Source: Phycisphaerae bacterium | GTDB taxonomy: Bacteria; Planctomycetota; Phycisphaerae; Sedimentisphaerales; Anaerohalosphaeraceae | Assembly (NCBI GenBank): GCA_014859965.1 | Contig: JACZKQ010000074.1 | Span: forward strand, 62,001 to 126,000 | DNA: 64,000 nt | Direction: 5' to 3' | Part shown: positions 26,563 to 34,560 of the stretch, one piece after another | How positions within the stretch are numbered: position 1 is the first letter of the stretch | Layout: every line of letters begins with the position of its first letter | Program-made: the position numbers and the translations under genes | Notes under the pieces: generated by a model | Database searches by the model: none | What the model was told of the DNA's origin: nothing | What the model saw: the letters and a program-made list of their open reading frames with translations, nothing else

Positions 26563-26994
26563 CTATCGTTGCGGGCAGGCCGGCTCTGAGACCTTCTCGA
26601 GAATTTGCCAGGCCAGGCGTTCGTCGCGGCTCTTGACCGCAAAATCCGCAAGCGAGCAATAGCCGACAAGTTCGTTGTTGTCATTGAGCACCACCAGCCG
26701 GCGAATGTCTTTTTCTTCCATAAGTTCGGCGGCTTCGTGGACGTCATCGCTTTCATAGCAGTAGAAGACCTGTGGCGTCATTATGTCTCTCACAGGCGTT
26801 TGGTTTACGTCTTTTCCCTGGGCAACGGCTCTGATGGTGATGTCACGGTCGGTAATCATGCCGGCCAGTTCCCCGCTTTCCCAGACCGGCAGCGACCCGA
26901 CATCCAATTGCTTCATTTTCTGGGCAGCTTCGACAAGCGTTGCCTGACTTTCAATCGTCTCGGCGCTGTATGTCATAATCTCTTTAACATTCAT
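26563..26994 (-). CDS. CBS-pair domain protein
   Basis: This 143-residue protein consists of two CBS domains: MNVKEIMTYSAETIESQATL to GMITDRDITIRAVAQG, and VRDIMTPQVFYCYESDDVHE to LVGYCSLADFAVK. Such stand-alone pairs bind adenosine nucleotides and act as energy sensors; the partner here is unknown. ATG 26994 is preceded by AAAGGGG; an upstream start at 27051 is unlikely. It lies upstream of the superoxide reductase gene on the same strand, from which a strong hairpin separates it. Confidence 0.9.
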   Translation of the reverse strand: MNVKEIMTYSAETIESQATLVEAAQKMKQLDVGSLPVWESGELAGMITDRDITIRAVAQGKDVNQTPVRDIMTPQVFYCYESDDVHEAAELMEEKDIRRLVVLNDNNELVGYCSLADFAVKSRDERLAWQILEKVSEPACPQR

Positions 26995-27332
26995 TACACA
27001 TCCCCTTTCCAAATACTTGTTTGAAGCACATTCCGGACCCGAGCATACCATCCTTCGTCGAGGGGTGGGTTGCTCTTTCAGGTTGGACCCCCGGTCCGTA
27101 CGGCTAAACCCCCATTCTGTATTTTACCCCCACAATCCTTGCGCATGTCGGCACAAAGGAAAGGCTTCTTAAATCAATTTGCACACGGTGGAGTGTGCAC
27201 CCAGGGGTATCGAGATTACACAGGCGCAGATGAAATGGCGGCACGGCGACCGGACAGGGAACAACGCAGGCGCAAACATTCTCCGCACCCATCCGCTTTG
27301 CGGCTCCCTGTGTCAGCAGGTCGGCTCAGTTG
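26995..27332. other. Intergenic stretch with a palindromic hairpin
   Basis: No convincing gene was seen in these 338 bases. A perfect 7-bp inverted repeat lies at 27180-27199 (TGCACAC and GTGTGCA, 6-base loop). On the minus strand it is followed by only a weak T-rich tail, so it could be a terminator for the small gene at 27333-27539 or an operator for the CBS gene. A GGACCcccGGTCC element lies near 27095. Confidence 0.4.
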
Positions 27333-27539
27333 TCACGTTCTGCCATTAATGCAGTAACGGCAGTCTTTATAGCCCGAAGCGTGGCCGTTTTCCAGCGATT
27401 GGAAAGAGAGGGCTTCTCCGGAGGCAACTGCCTGATCTATCCTGCATTGTTCCGTTTCAGAGTCCAGATCGTGAATTTGTTGTTTCTCCCTGTTGGCGCA
27501 GTAACGGGCGCCGTACAAGGGAGGACCAAGGCGTCTCAT
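27333..27539 (-). CDS. Small Cys-containing hypothetical protein
   Basis: This 68-residue protein starts at ATG 27539, preceded by AAAGGAGA ten bases upstream, a strong ribosome-binding site. It contains three notable blocks: an N-terminal GARYCANREKQQIHDLD, a central TEQCRIDQAVASGEALSF and a C-terminal GYKDCRYCINGRT. The four Cys (one, one, then Cys-x2-Cys) could bind a metal. The C-terminal motif resembles small planctomycete proteins I recall with a terminal Cys-x2-Cys-hydrophobic-Gly pattern, but I cannot name a family. A structured leader lies upstream (27,616-27,660). It is isolated in a long non-coding region. Confidence 0.6.
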   Translation of the reverse strand: MRRLGPPLYGARYCANREKQQIHDLDSETEQCRIDQAVASGEALSFQSLENGHASGYKDCRYCINGRT

Positions 27540-28167
27540 AGTGTTCCAATCTCCTTTGAACCATCTGGGTCTGTGCATTCACAGTTCAGCGTCGTTGCCT
27601 TGCTCCCGGCGAACTGCTATGGGGATGAACCCGCTTTTTGAAGGCGGGAACATCCCCAGCAGATCAACAGGCCAGAGTGACATCCATTTATCAATACAAA
27701 GACACAAGAGCTTCACAATTAAGGGGCGCACCCCCTCACAGAAATCCGTTTCCCTGCGCCCGGGTGGATTACCCATACAGGTACGTGCGATGAGTAAGCG
27801 AACGAGAACGGCAAGTGTTGATAGTCTTTTTTGGAATTTTTCAAAAATTTTTTAAAAGGGCGTTTTTACCGGCGCAAGCGGGGGTTTTCAGGGTCACCGA
27901 CGACTTATGCCTGGACCCTTCAGGCACAAATGTTAGCCGCGGACGCTTGCGGTTAACCTGCGTCCGGATATGACCGATGCTTACTACGTGAGGTCAGCGA
28001 ATGTCTCAAAACGGCTGCTCCGGCTTTAACGACCCGGAAATGCGCCAATTCGCTATGAGGACGGGTGATTATCAGCTTGCCGGCAGGGCCCACATGGTCG
28101 TCGGCAGGAGGGTGCCATCGCTCCGTTTTCACTCAACAAATGATGCATGGATATCCGGAGAATCGTG
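27540..28167. other. Non-coding region with several inverted repeats
   Basis: These 628 bases lie between two divergent genes. I see no convincing gene. They contain a strong hairpin at 27,616-27,660; a 7-bp stem of GGGCGCA/TGCGCCC at 27,724-27,761; a short AT palindrome AATTTTT-C-AAAAATT at 27,835-27,849; a TGCCTG/CAGGCA hairpin near 27,908; and a CGGACGC/GCGTCCG stem near 27,940-27,970. The last elements could belong to a structured leader of the dockerin gene. No known riboswitch was recognised. Confidence 0.4.
27616..27660. other. Strong long hairpin, candidate structured RNA
   Basis: GGGGATG at 27621-27627 pairs with CATCCCC at 27651-27657. Inside, CCCGC pairs with GCGGG, extended by weaker pairs, with small symmetric AA internal loops between the stems. 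Outer GCT/AGC pairing extends it. No T-run follows, so it is not a simple terminator. On the minus strand it lies about 80 bases upstream of the small gene starting at 27539. Confidence 0.5.
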
Positions 28168-29505
28168 ATGAAAAAGGAAGGTTTGATTCTGTGTTTACAT
28201 ATCGCTCTGGCTGCATTCGCCCAGGCCGCGGTGCGGGTCGATGTGTATGAAGCCGACGAGGTGACGCCGTTTGACGGCCGACCCTTGATGGTGGGCAGCG
28301 AACTGTCACTTGTAGTCTCCTCGGATACTGGTGATTACTGGGGCGGCGGGCTGTTTATCGAAGGCCCCGACAGGACGAGTGCCTGTCTGTCGGCCAGGGG
28401 CTTTAATCCCAACACGTGTGACTGGCAGGGGTCCCACTATGCCGGCGCCGGCGATGACGCGCGGGTTATCAGTTGGAAGGATCCGATTATGTGGGGATTT
28501 GATCTTTACACTTCGGATACCACTGGAATGCCGGGGAAATGGTTCGTGATCGATTATCGGGCCACCGGTAGCGGCGACCCAAATGTCCGGGTATACGACC
28601 ACGCCGCCAGCTTCAGCATCCCCAGCGATATAATCCAGTTTTCGCATGTGCCGTCACGTGATTTCAACGGCGACGGTGTGGTCAATATCGCCGATTACGT
28701 ACTGCTTGCCTCGCACTGGCTGGTTGAGGACTGCAATGAGCCAAATGGCTGCGGCCGGGTGGACATCAACGCCGACGGGTACGTAGACGTGCAGGACCTG
28801 GCGCTCTTTGCGGATTACTGGATGTGGGGAGTTCCACGGGTCCCGATCGTGGCGGTGGAGCCGGAGGTGACTTTCCGGATTGCCGATGCCATGGGATCAA
28901 ACGACATCAGTCTTTCCGCAGGTGAGTCCGTCATACTTTATGTCATGATGGAGAGAGGCGATGTTCCGATTCATACGTTCCACATTGAAGTGGATATAAA
29001 TAACCCGACCATCGGCAGTATTGACAATACGCCGTACGATCCTGATAACCCCCCGGGACCGGGCACTGCCCGTATTCTGGCGAAGCCGCGCGACGCGTTC
29101 TTTGATGATTGGGGTCCGGGTCAGTTGCAGCCCGAGGGAATCGCTTTAGGTGGAGTCTCTATTTCATCGCCCATGGCGGACGGGCCGCTGGCCAGCTTTG
29201 TCTACACCAGTCTGGGGACCGGTGACGTTACGCTGCACCTTTCAGATCTGCTTGCCGCTTACGATGTGCGGCTGGAGCCCATCGTGATCCACCAGGTAAC
29301 CCTTGGGATGCAGGCGACGTTCGGCGAAATGTCCTCCCCGGAGGAGAGCACACAGCCGTCTTCCGCTGCGCGTGATGTCGATGCGATCGTGGGTTTCCTG
29401 GAAGAGATATGGATCACTGAGGGCGATATGCAGGCCCTCGTCAGCGAAGCGGAGTGGCATACTTTTATCAACAGCGTCAAGCAGTCCGATTCACTTATCC
29501 AGTAG
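28168..29505 (+). CDS. Secreted dockerin-containing protein
   Basis: This 445-residue exported protein starts MKKEGLILCLHIALAAFAQA, a signal peptide. A first beta domain (about 20-155) follows. A type I dockerin pair then occurs at about residues 165-224: DFNGDGVVNIADYVLLASHWL and DINADGYVDVQDLALFADYWM, each with a calcium loop. The C-terminal half (about 240-390) has a cohesin-like beta pattern (VILYVMMERGDVPIHTFHIE), ending in a helical tail. ATG 28168 with GGAG seven bases upstream is preferred over ATG 28147. Dockerin repeats in planctomycetes need not mean cellulosomes. It precedes a C39-like peptidase gene by 34 bp. Confidence 0.8.
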   Translation: MKKEGLILCLHIALAAFAQAAVRVDVYEADEVTPFDGRPLMVGSELSLVVSSDTGDYWGGGLFIEGPDRTSACLSARGFNPNTCDWQGSHYAGAGDDARVISWKDPIMWGFDLYTSDTTGMPGKWFVIDYRATGSGDPNVRVYDHAASFSIPSDIIQFSHVPSRDFNGDGVVNIADYVLLASHWLVEDCNEPNGCGRVDINADGYVDVQDLALFADYWMWGVPRVPIVAVEPEVTFRIADAMGSNDISLSAGESVILYVMMERGDVPIHTFHIEVDINNPTIGSIDNTPYDPDNPPGPGTARILAKPRDAFFDDWGPGQLQPEGIALGGVSISSPMADGPLASFVYTSLGTGDVTLHLSDLLAAYDVRLEPIVIHQVTLGMQATFGEMSSPEESTQPSSAARDVDAIVGFLEEIWITEGDMQALVSEAEWHTFINSVKQSDSLIQ

Positions 29506-29539
29506 AGCGGCAGAACCGGGCGTGAGCAGGGAGACCACC

Positions 29540-31213
29540 ATGCAGAAGAAATGTATTTTTTTGGCAGTAGTTGTGTTGAGTACTGTTTACGGCCGGGCCG
29601 CCGGGCAGAGGCCGCTGGATCGCGCGGAAATACTGGACCTTTTGAAGGTTTTGACCGATGAGCCCCGGGATACGTGGATTTCATCCGGAGTGGTCCATGC
29701 AACGCGTCTCGAATACAGGGCTGCAACGGATCAAATTACGGAGTCCACAGTCCAGATCCGCTACGACGGCCACAAGTTCTACTGGGAAATCGATACCGAT
29801 TCAGCCAGTTTGCCGCCGGATGCGCAGCAGGGCAACCCGCGTGAGGTCGCTGACATGAAGTTGAACGCTCGTCGCGTCTTCGCGTGGGACGGCCAGCGGT
29901 ACACCGTTTACTCCAAGCAGGGCAATAATGCGATTGTCTTTGAGGACACCAGCACGATTCCCGTTGTGGTGAACGGTCCCTTGACCGCCGGCGTGATTCC
30001 ATGGGGATATGGGAAATTCACGTATGATGTGCTGTCCGGTGCGGAAGTGTCCGGAATTGAAACACAGCGGGAAGGGTTGACAATAATTGAGCTGACGGTC
30101 CGTATGACCGAGACGTTGCAGATGACGTGCGTCCTGGATCGCGACAAAGATTACGCGGTGCTGTCGAATACGGTGCGCAATGAGGGCCGGTCGCTGACCG
30201 TGAGGACGTATGACGGATACCGCCGGGTGGGCGGCCGGTGGGTGCCCCAGGTCGTGCAGATCGAGACCTTCGACGACAGCGGCAAACCGGCCCGGCTAAC
30301 GTCATACGATCACTGGAACCTGACACGTGTCAGCACGCAGATCCCCACGTCGAATCCCTTCGTCGTAGACATGGAGCCGGAAGCGTTTATCGAAGAGTAC
30401 ACGAAACTGTCGAAGAAACCGCTGACGTATTATCAACGTGAGCACGCGGACACGGAGTCACTGCGCCGAATGCGGCTGGAAATCATTGCGGCCGGGAAAG
30501 GGCGTAACGCTAACTGTGGAACGATAACCACACAATATGTCATGTCGCGTTGGAAGAAAAATATCACGCAGCAGCAGAGAACCTTGCTGGGCGAAAGCGA
30601 TGACGCAAGCACAAGTCTTTACACTATAAAACAGGTGCTGGCCGGTGCGGGGCTCAACTGCAGGGCAGTCAAAACGGACATAGATACTCTGCGTACACTG
30701 AGGAATTGTTCGGTGATTCTGCATCTGCCGGGCCGAAACCATTTTGTTGTGCTCGATCACATTGACGACCAGCGGGTATGGTTGGTTGATCTGGACCATG
30801 ACCGATTCTATTTTCCAGTGGGAATTGACCTGTTTACGCTCGACTGGCCGAGCGGTACGGCACTGCTGGTGTCGGCAGAACCGCTGCCGTTGTCAGCCGA
30901 ATCCGTGGAGATTCCGGATGCGCGGCTTAGGAAACTTGTGGGAGCCGACAGCCTTGGCACCTACTCGTGTACGCAGCGGATACAAGAATACCGCATTGTC
31001 TATTGCAGCCCCGCTATTGGCATGGTTTGTGCCGGCAGATATCGCGTTTACCCTGAGCTGTTCGGATGTGAATTAAGCGAAGGCGGCGGCGGTTGCGCCG
31101 GCGGCCCCGTGGCAGGTTCTTGGTACTTGGACTGTATCGAAAAGCCGTCCGACCCCGGCGAATGCGGCGTGACCGGTGAGTGGATTGTTCTTTACATTCA
31201 TGCATGTAAGTAG
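29540..31213 (+). CDS. Secreted C39-like cysteine peptidase with Cys-rich tail
   Basis: This 557-residue exported protein has a signal peptide (MQKKCIFLAVVVLSTVYGRA) and a beta-rich N-terminal region to about residue 300. A C39-type peptidase domain follows with the catalytic Cys in NANCGTITTQYV, His in NHFVVLDHID and an acidic residue in VWLVDLDHD. C39 domains usually cleave double-glycine leaders and are fused to ABC exporters; no ATPase or membrane domain is fused here. The last about 80 residues contain eight Cys. ATG 29540 has GGGAG upstream. It lies between the dockerin gene and a prepilin-like gene. Confidence 0.72.
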   Translation: MQKKCIFLAVVVLSTVYGRAAGQRPLDRAEILDLLKVLTDEPRDTWISSGVVHATRLEYRAATDQITESTVQIRYDGHKFYWEIDTDSASLPPDAQQGNPREVADMKLNARRVFAWDGQRYTVYSKQGNNAIVFEDTSTIPVVVNGPLTAGVIPWGYGKFTYDVLSGAEVSGIETQREGLTIIELTVRMTETLQMTCVLDRDKDYAVLSNTVRNEGRSLTVRTYDGYRRVGGRWVPQVVQIETFDDSGKPARLTSYDHWNLTRVSTQIPTSNPFVVDMEPEAFIEEYTKLSKKPLTYYQREHADTESLRRMRLEIIAAGKGRNANCGTITTQYVMSRWKKNITQQQRTLLGESDDASTSLYTIKQVLAGAGLNCRAVKTDIDTLRTLRNCSVILHLPGRNHFVVLDHIDDQRVWLVDLDHDRFYFPVGIDLFTLDWPSGTALLVSAEPLPLSAESVEIPDARLRKLVGADSLGTYSCTQRIQEYRIVYCSPAIGMVCAGRYRVYPELFGCELSEGGGGCAGGPVAGSWYLDCIEKPSDPGECGVTGEWIVLYIHACK

Positions 31214-31282
31214 CTGGCAACTGCGGCGACATGCCTGATTGTGCGGTTGCAACGCAGTGTTTATAGCAGTAGAATGGTGATC

Positions 31283-32077
31283 ATGAATCGCCATGGTTTT
31301 TCGCTGATAGAACTGCTTGTCGTCATTGCCGTTATCTCTTTGCTGATGGGGGCCTTGTCGCCTGGTTTGTGGTCTGCCAGACAGCAGGCGCAGGCTGTTT
31401 GGTGTACCTCCAATATGAAGCAGTTAAGCCTGGCCCTGATGATTTATGAGGAGGCGAATGGGAGGTTTCCCTACGCGTTTGATGACAGGATGGGGCAACC
31501 CATTCCAAACGGCGGGCATCCCGGCGATCCCCTGTGCGACAACATGGGGATATGGTGGTTGCATCAGCTCGAGGGTTTCATCGATGCCATTCTCGACAGG
31601 AATTCCCCGGCTTGGTGTGCGGCCCGCAAAGTCAAGGACCGCGGATTAGAGGCCAATATCCTCCTCGGCAACTATGGTGTCAATCGGGTGATATTGACGG
31701 ATTTGCAGGGCCCAGCGGGAGGTGAGTTTGTGGGTCCGCCATTAGGGCTGAAGCAGATCCGTCATCCCTCGGCCGTGCTGTTAATCACCGACAGCGGCTA
31801 CAGTCAGATAAGCTGGTATGGGGCGGCCGACAACGTCGTGCAGCGTTTTGAGAATGTAAACCGGGAACAGGCGTTCTATGTGCCCGGGCTTTCCATTAAC
31901 GTCAATCGTACATTCCCGCCGCTGTTTCACGAGGATGCTGTGAAAGGCCGGCACCCGAGAAGGACCATTAATGTGACCTATGCCGATGGCCACGTTAACC
32001 GCGCCAAAGCTGAGAGTCTGCTTGTGGAAGAAATCGGAGGGGGTTGGGCGAATCGTTCGCCCCTTTGGGTGCCGTAA
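31283..32077 (+). CDS. Prepilin-like protein with H-X9-DG-type C-terminus (DUF1559-like)
   Basis: This 264-residue protein has a canonical prepilin cleavage site HG/FSLIELLVVIAVISLL with Glu at +5 and a long hydrophobic helix. The body contains WCTSNMKQLSLALMIYEEANG, and the C-terminus has HPRRTINVTYADGHVNRAKAE, fitting the H-X9-DG signature of planctomycete prepilin-like proteins. ATG 31283 (MNRHGF) is chosen; ATG 31274 and a GTG at 31241 are alternatives. Processing would use a prepilin peptidase not seen in this window. It ends 10 bp from the convergent anti-sigma gene. Confidence 0.87.
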   Translation: MNRHGFSLIELLVVIAVISLLMGALSPGLWSARQQAQAVWCTSNMKQLSLALMIYEEANGRFPYAFDDRMGQPIPNGGHPGDPLCDNMGIWWLHQLEGFIDAILDRNSPAWCAARKVKDRGLEANILLGNYGVNRVILTDLQGPAGGEFVGPPLGLKQIRHPSAVLLITDSGYSQISWYGAADNVVQRFENVNREQAFYVPGLSINVNRTFPPLFHEDAVKGRHPRRTINVTYADGHVNRAKAESLLVEEIGGGWANRSPLWVP

Positions 32078-32087
32078 GTCAGGATAT

Positions 32088-33746
32088 TTACAGGCCGAGC
32101 TGCTTGATTAAGGCCTGAATGGACGCGCCGTCGGGATAGGCGATTTCCATATACTGGTTTAACGTGTACTCTGCTGTCGAGTCCATCCTGCTGTAGGATT
32201 CCGTTCTGAGGGGTCGTTTGGTATCGGGGTGCACATAGCCGCGCCATTTGCAGTAAACCGGTTCGCCGCCCAATGCCTTGTCTGTCCAGGTCATTTCATA
32301 GATGTGCGTTCCTTGCAGACCTGCATCGGTGACATCGTCCTCAAGGCGGTGCCATGTTGCGCCCTCAGGCGCGTTGGACAGTTTCGCGAAAGGCAGAATG
32401 TCCATGGGACCCGTCAGCGTTCCTGCCACTTTTGCAATCGTTTCACTATCCAGAGGGATTGTCTGATGTTGTCCCGTCGTGGCGTTGGCAAGTTTCCGGG
32501 CATTTGCCTCAAGATCCCAAAGATCGTACTGGTCTCCTGTTCTATACAGTTTAAGCTTCGGGTTCTGGCATATCCATATTTCCTGGAGGGCTTCTGCCCG
32601 CTGCCCGTCAAAGCGCTTGATGTGCATCGTATTAACGGCGGCCAGTTCCGCGTAGACACGGCTCAAATCCGTTGCTTTGACACTTGTGCCGTAAAGCAGG
32701 AGCACGGCCGCCAGAAAAACCGCAGCGGCGGCGGCGGCCGGTTTCAGGAACGGCCTTAAATGCGGATATAACCGTGCCGTTTGGCGACATGATTTTTCTG
32801 ATTCGAGCGGCTGGCTGTGGTCGGCAGACGGGGCGTGCTCAGGCCGTACACTTGCTGTGATATGGCTGGCGACCGCCGTCCGGGCCCGCGACAGATCGGC
32901 CATCGTGAAGCAGGTCACAATGCCGGATGCAGGACGCTCCATGATATGGGTGAGAGCGCCAAGCAGTGCCTGCAATTTGTCCATGCATCGACGACACGAG
33001 GACACATGCGCGAGCAGCGATGGGGACCATTCGGTGGGGGGCTCCGCAGCCGGGTCGACGCCATAGGGGAGACAGAGATCAAAGAGATGCCCGCAGGTGA
33101 CATCCTCGCATGAGCAGCCGTTGCGAGTGTGCTGCGGTTGAAGGCTCTTGGCAAGGGTCCAGCGTTCCTGCACCAGCAGGCGGCGGCAATCTGCACAGAG
33201 GCAGATATGCTTCAATACCGCCGGGGCGATGTCCTGGAAGTTTATTGCTGCTACGGAGCCTATGGCCTTGCGCGCCGTCCGGCATGTTTCATGGTCATGA
33301 CGCCCGGTTTCAGCCAGCATCTGACCCAGAAGGCAGTGCTGTCGGTGCGTCAGATGCAGGCGGCGGAGGGTCTCAATGTCGTCGGCGCATGCGGGGCATT
33401 CACGAATGTGCTCAGTGACGGGGGTGGGGCCCGGCACCTCGAACAGCAGATCGACCATGGGCGCAAGAAATGGCTTGACGGCATTGCAGTCGACACTACG
33501 GCCAAGAAGGGCCATGTGGAGTTCGAGATTTGCCGTAGAGGCGGCAACATCGACGTCGCACCGACAGGCGCCGGCCTGGTGATCCATGGCGGCGTTCAGA
33601 CGGTCGACTTCGGTCTTGCACCGGTCGCACCGGCCGATGTGATGCCATATGTTTTCCGGGATGTCGGTCGTCCTGTACCCGCAGAGAAAGTCATAGTAGT
33701 ACGGCCGGGCCATGTTGCAGGTCACCACGTGATCAGATATCTTCAT
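32088..33746 (-). CDS. Membrane anti-sigma factor with four tandem zinc-finger-like motifs
   Basis: This 552-residue protein probably sequesters the adjacent ECF sigma factor. Its cytoplasmic half has four His-x3-Cys-x2-Cys motifs (HIGRCDRC near residue 36, HIRECPAC, HICLCADC, HVSSCRRC), each preceded by another Cys 20-40 residues earlier. This is the zinc-binding anti-sigma (ZAS) pattern, four times over. A membrane helix lies at about residues 330-352 (AAAAAAVFLAAVLLLYG). The periplasmic part has about 200 residues, including WDLEANARKLANA and WRGYVHPDTKRPLRTESY. GGAGGGG precedes the ATG. The gene start overlaps the sigma gene end by 14 bp. Function is inferred from arrangement. Confidence 0.82.
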   Translation of the reverse strand: MKISDHVVTCNMARPYYYDFLCGYRTTDIPENIWHHIGRCDRCKTEVDRLNAAMDHQAGACRCDVDVAASTANLELHMALLGRSVDCNAVKPFLAPMVDLLFEVPGPTPVTEHIRECPACADDIETLRRLHLTHRQHCLLGQMLAETGRHDHETCRTARKAIGSVAAINFQDIAPAVLKHICLCADCRRLLVQERWTLAKSLQPQHTRNGCSCEDVTCGHLFDLCLPYGVDPAAEPPTEWSPSLLAHVSSCRRCMDKLQALLGALTHIMERPASGIVTCFTMADLSRARTAVASHITASVRPEHAPSADHSQPLESEKSCRQTARLYPHLRPFLKPAAAAAAVFLAAVLLLYGTSVKATDLSRVYAELAAVNTMHIKRFDGQRAEALQEIWICQNPKLKLYRTGDQYDLWDLEANARKLANATTGQHQTIPLDSETIAKVAGTLTGPMDILPFAKLSNAPEGATWHRLEDDVTDAGLQGTHIYEMTWTDKALGGEPVYCKWRGYVHPDTKRPLRTESYSRMDSTAEYTLNQYMEIAYPDGASIQALIKQLGL

Positions 33747-34338
33747 CGTTGTACCCCTCCCCATCGGACACCAACTGTCTTAATTTCTCGAGTCCAACCG
33801 ACACATACCGGCTCAACGTTTTTGGTTTAATGTTCATCCTTCTGGCCGCTTCCGCATTTGTATAATTGTCTCGGAAACGGAGAGTGACCGCCTCGGCTTC
33901 CGTGCGGCTCAGCCGGGTTTCTATAAGGTCAAAGAGTTTCAGGGCTTGCTCCCTGTCCATGACTACTGTGTCGGGTGTGTCCGGCAGAACTCCGGTGCGC
34001 GAGTAGATTCCGCAGGTCTCGATCGCGGAGCGATGGACCATGAGACGCCTGCGGTAATCCACTATATCGTTTACGATAGCCCTGTAGAGATAGCTTCTGA
34101 TATTGGTCACATACGAGGGAATTGGGTTTGCTACGATGGATAGAAAAAAGTCGTGGTAGAAATCGTGCGCCTCGTGGGCATCTTTGACATTCAATCGAAT
34201 AACTGTGCGGATGAACTCGCCATATTCGAGAAATATCTCTGCAGCGGCCTTAACGCTGTGGCGTATTCTTCGTTTTACCGGCAGGGCCTGCGACAAGGCG
34301 AACATCTCCTGGTACCTACGGTCTGCCGCACGTTTCAA
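33733..34338 (-). CDS. ECF-type RNA polymerase sigma factor
   Basis: This 201-residue sigma factor has region 2 (IRTVIRLNVKDAHEAHDFYH; SYLYRAIVNDIVDYRRR) and region 4 (LSRTEAEAVTLRFRDNYTNA, then EAARRMNIKPKTLSRYVSVG) with a helix-turn-helix. It is cotranscribed with the overlapping anti-sigma gene. The start is uncertain: TTG 34338 is used here, while ATG 34305 has AGGAG directly adjacent, which is poorly spaced. A consensus promoter lies at 34367-34394. It is divergent from the giant gene. Confidence 0.85.
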   Translation of the reverse strand: MKRAADRRYQEMFALSQALPVKRRIRHSVKAAAEIFLEYGEFIRTVIRLNVKDAHEAHDFYHDFFLSIVANPIPSYVTNIRSYLYRAIVNDIVDYRRRLMVHRSAIETCGIYSRTGVLPDTPDTVVMDREQALKLFDLIETRLSRTEAEAVTLRFRDNYTNAEAARRMNIKPKTLSRYVSVGLEKLRQLVSDGEGYNDEDI

Positions 34339-34366
34339 ACGCGTCGGCCGGGGCCTTCAATTTGGA

Positions 34367-34394
34367 ATTATACCGTTTGTGAACTGCTTGACAA
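34367..34394 (-). promoter_or_regulatory. Sigma70-like promoter for sigma/anti-sigma operon
   Basis: On the minus strand TTGTCA (34394-34389) and TATAAT (34372-34367) are spaced by 16 bp. The -10 is perfect. Predicted start near 34360, about 22 bases before the TTG start. Confidence 0.65.
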
Positions 34395-34484
34395 GATCGT
34401 CTTTGAAGAAAAATTCTGTGAGGCAGTCGCGGGTGACTCCCGCTCATCCTGATGTAAGTTTTCGCGAAGACCCGGAAAAATCGC

Positions 34485-34512
34485 TTGACACGCCAAGGGA
34501 GTTGATTAAAAT
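34485..34512 (+). promoter_or_regulatory. Sigma70-like promoter for the giant gene
   Basis: TTGACA at 34485-34490 and TAAAAT at 34507-34512 are spaced by 16 bp, a near-perfect match. Predicted start near 34519, giving a 5' UTR of about 42 bases with AAGGAG around 34539 before the ATG at 34561. It faces away from the sigma promoter, about 90 bp apart. Confidence 0.65.
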
Positions 34513-34560
34513 GGACTTCTGAATTGCGCGGGGAAAGCAAGGAGAGAGGCAAAAAGGCCC

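Noticed and set aside
27541-27855. A plus-strand reading frame of 104 codons
   Set aside because: It lacks a ribosome-binding site and overlaps hairpins and the leader of the divergent small gene.
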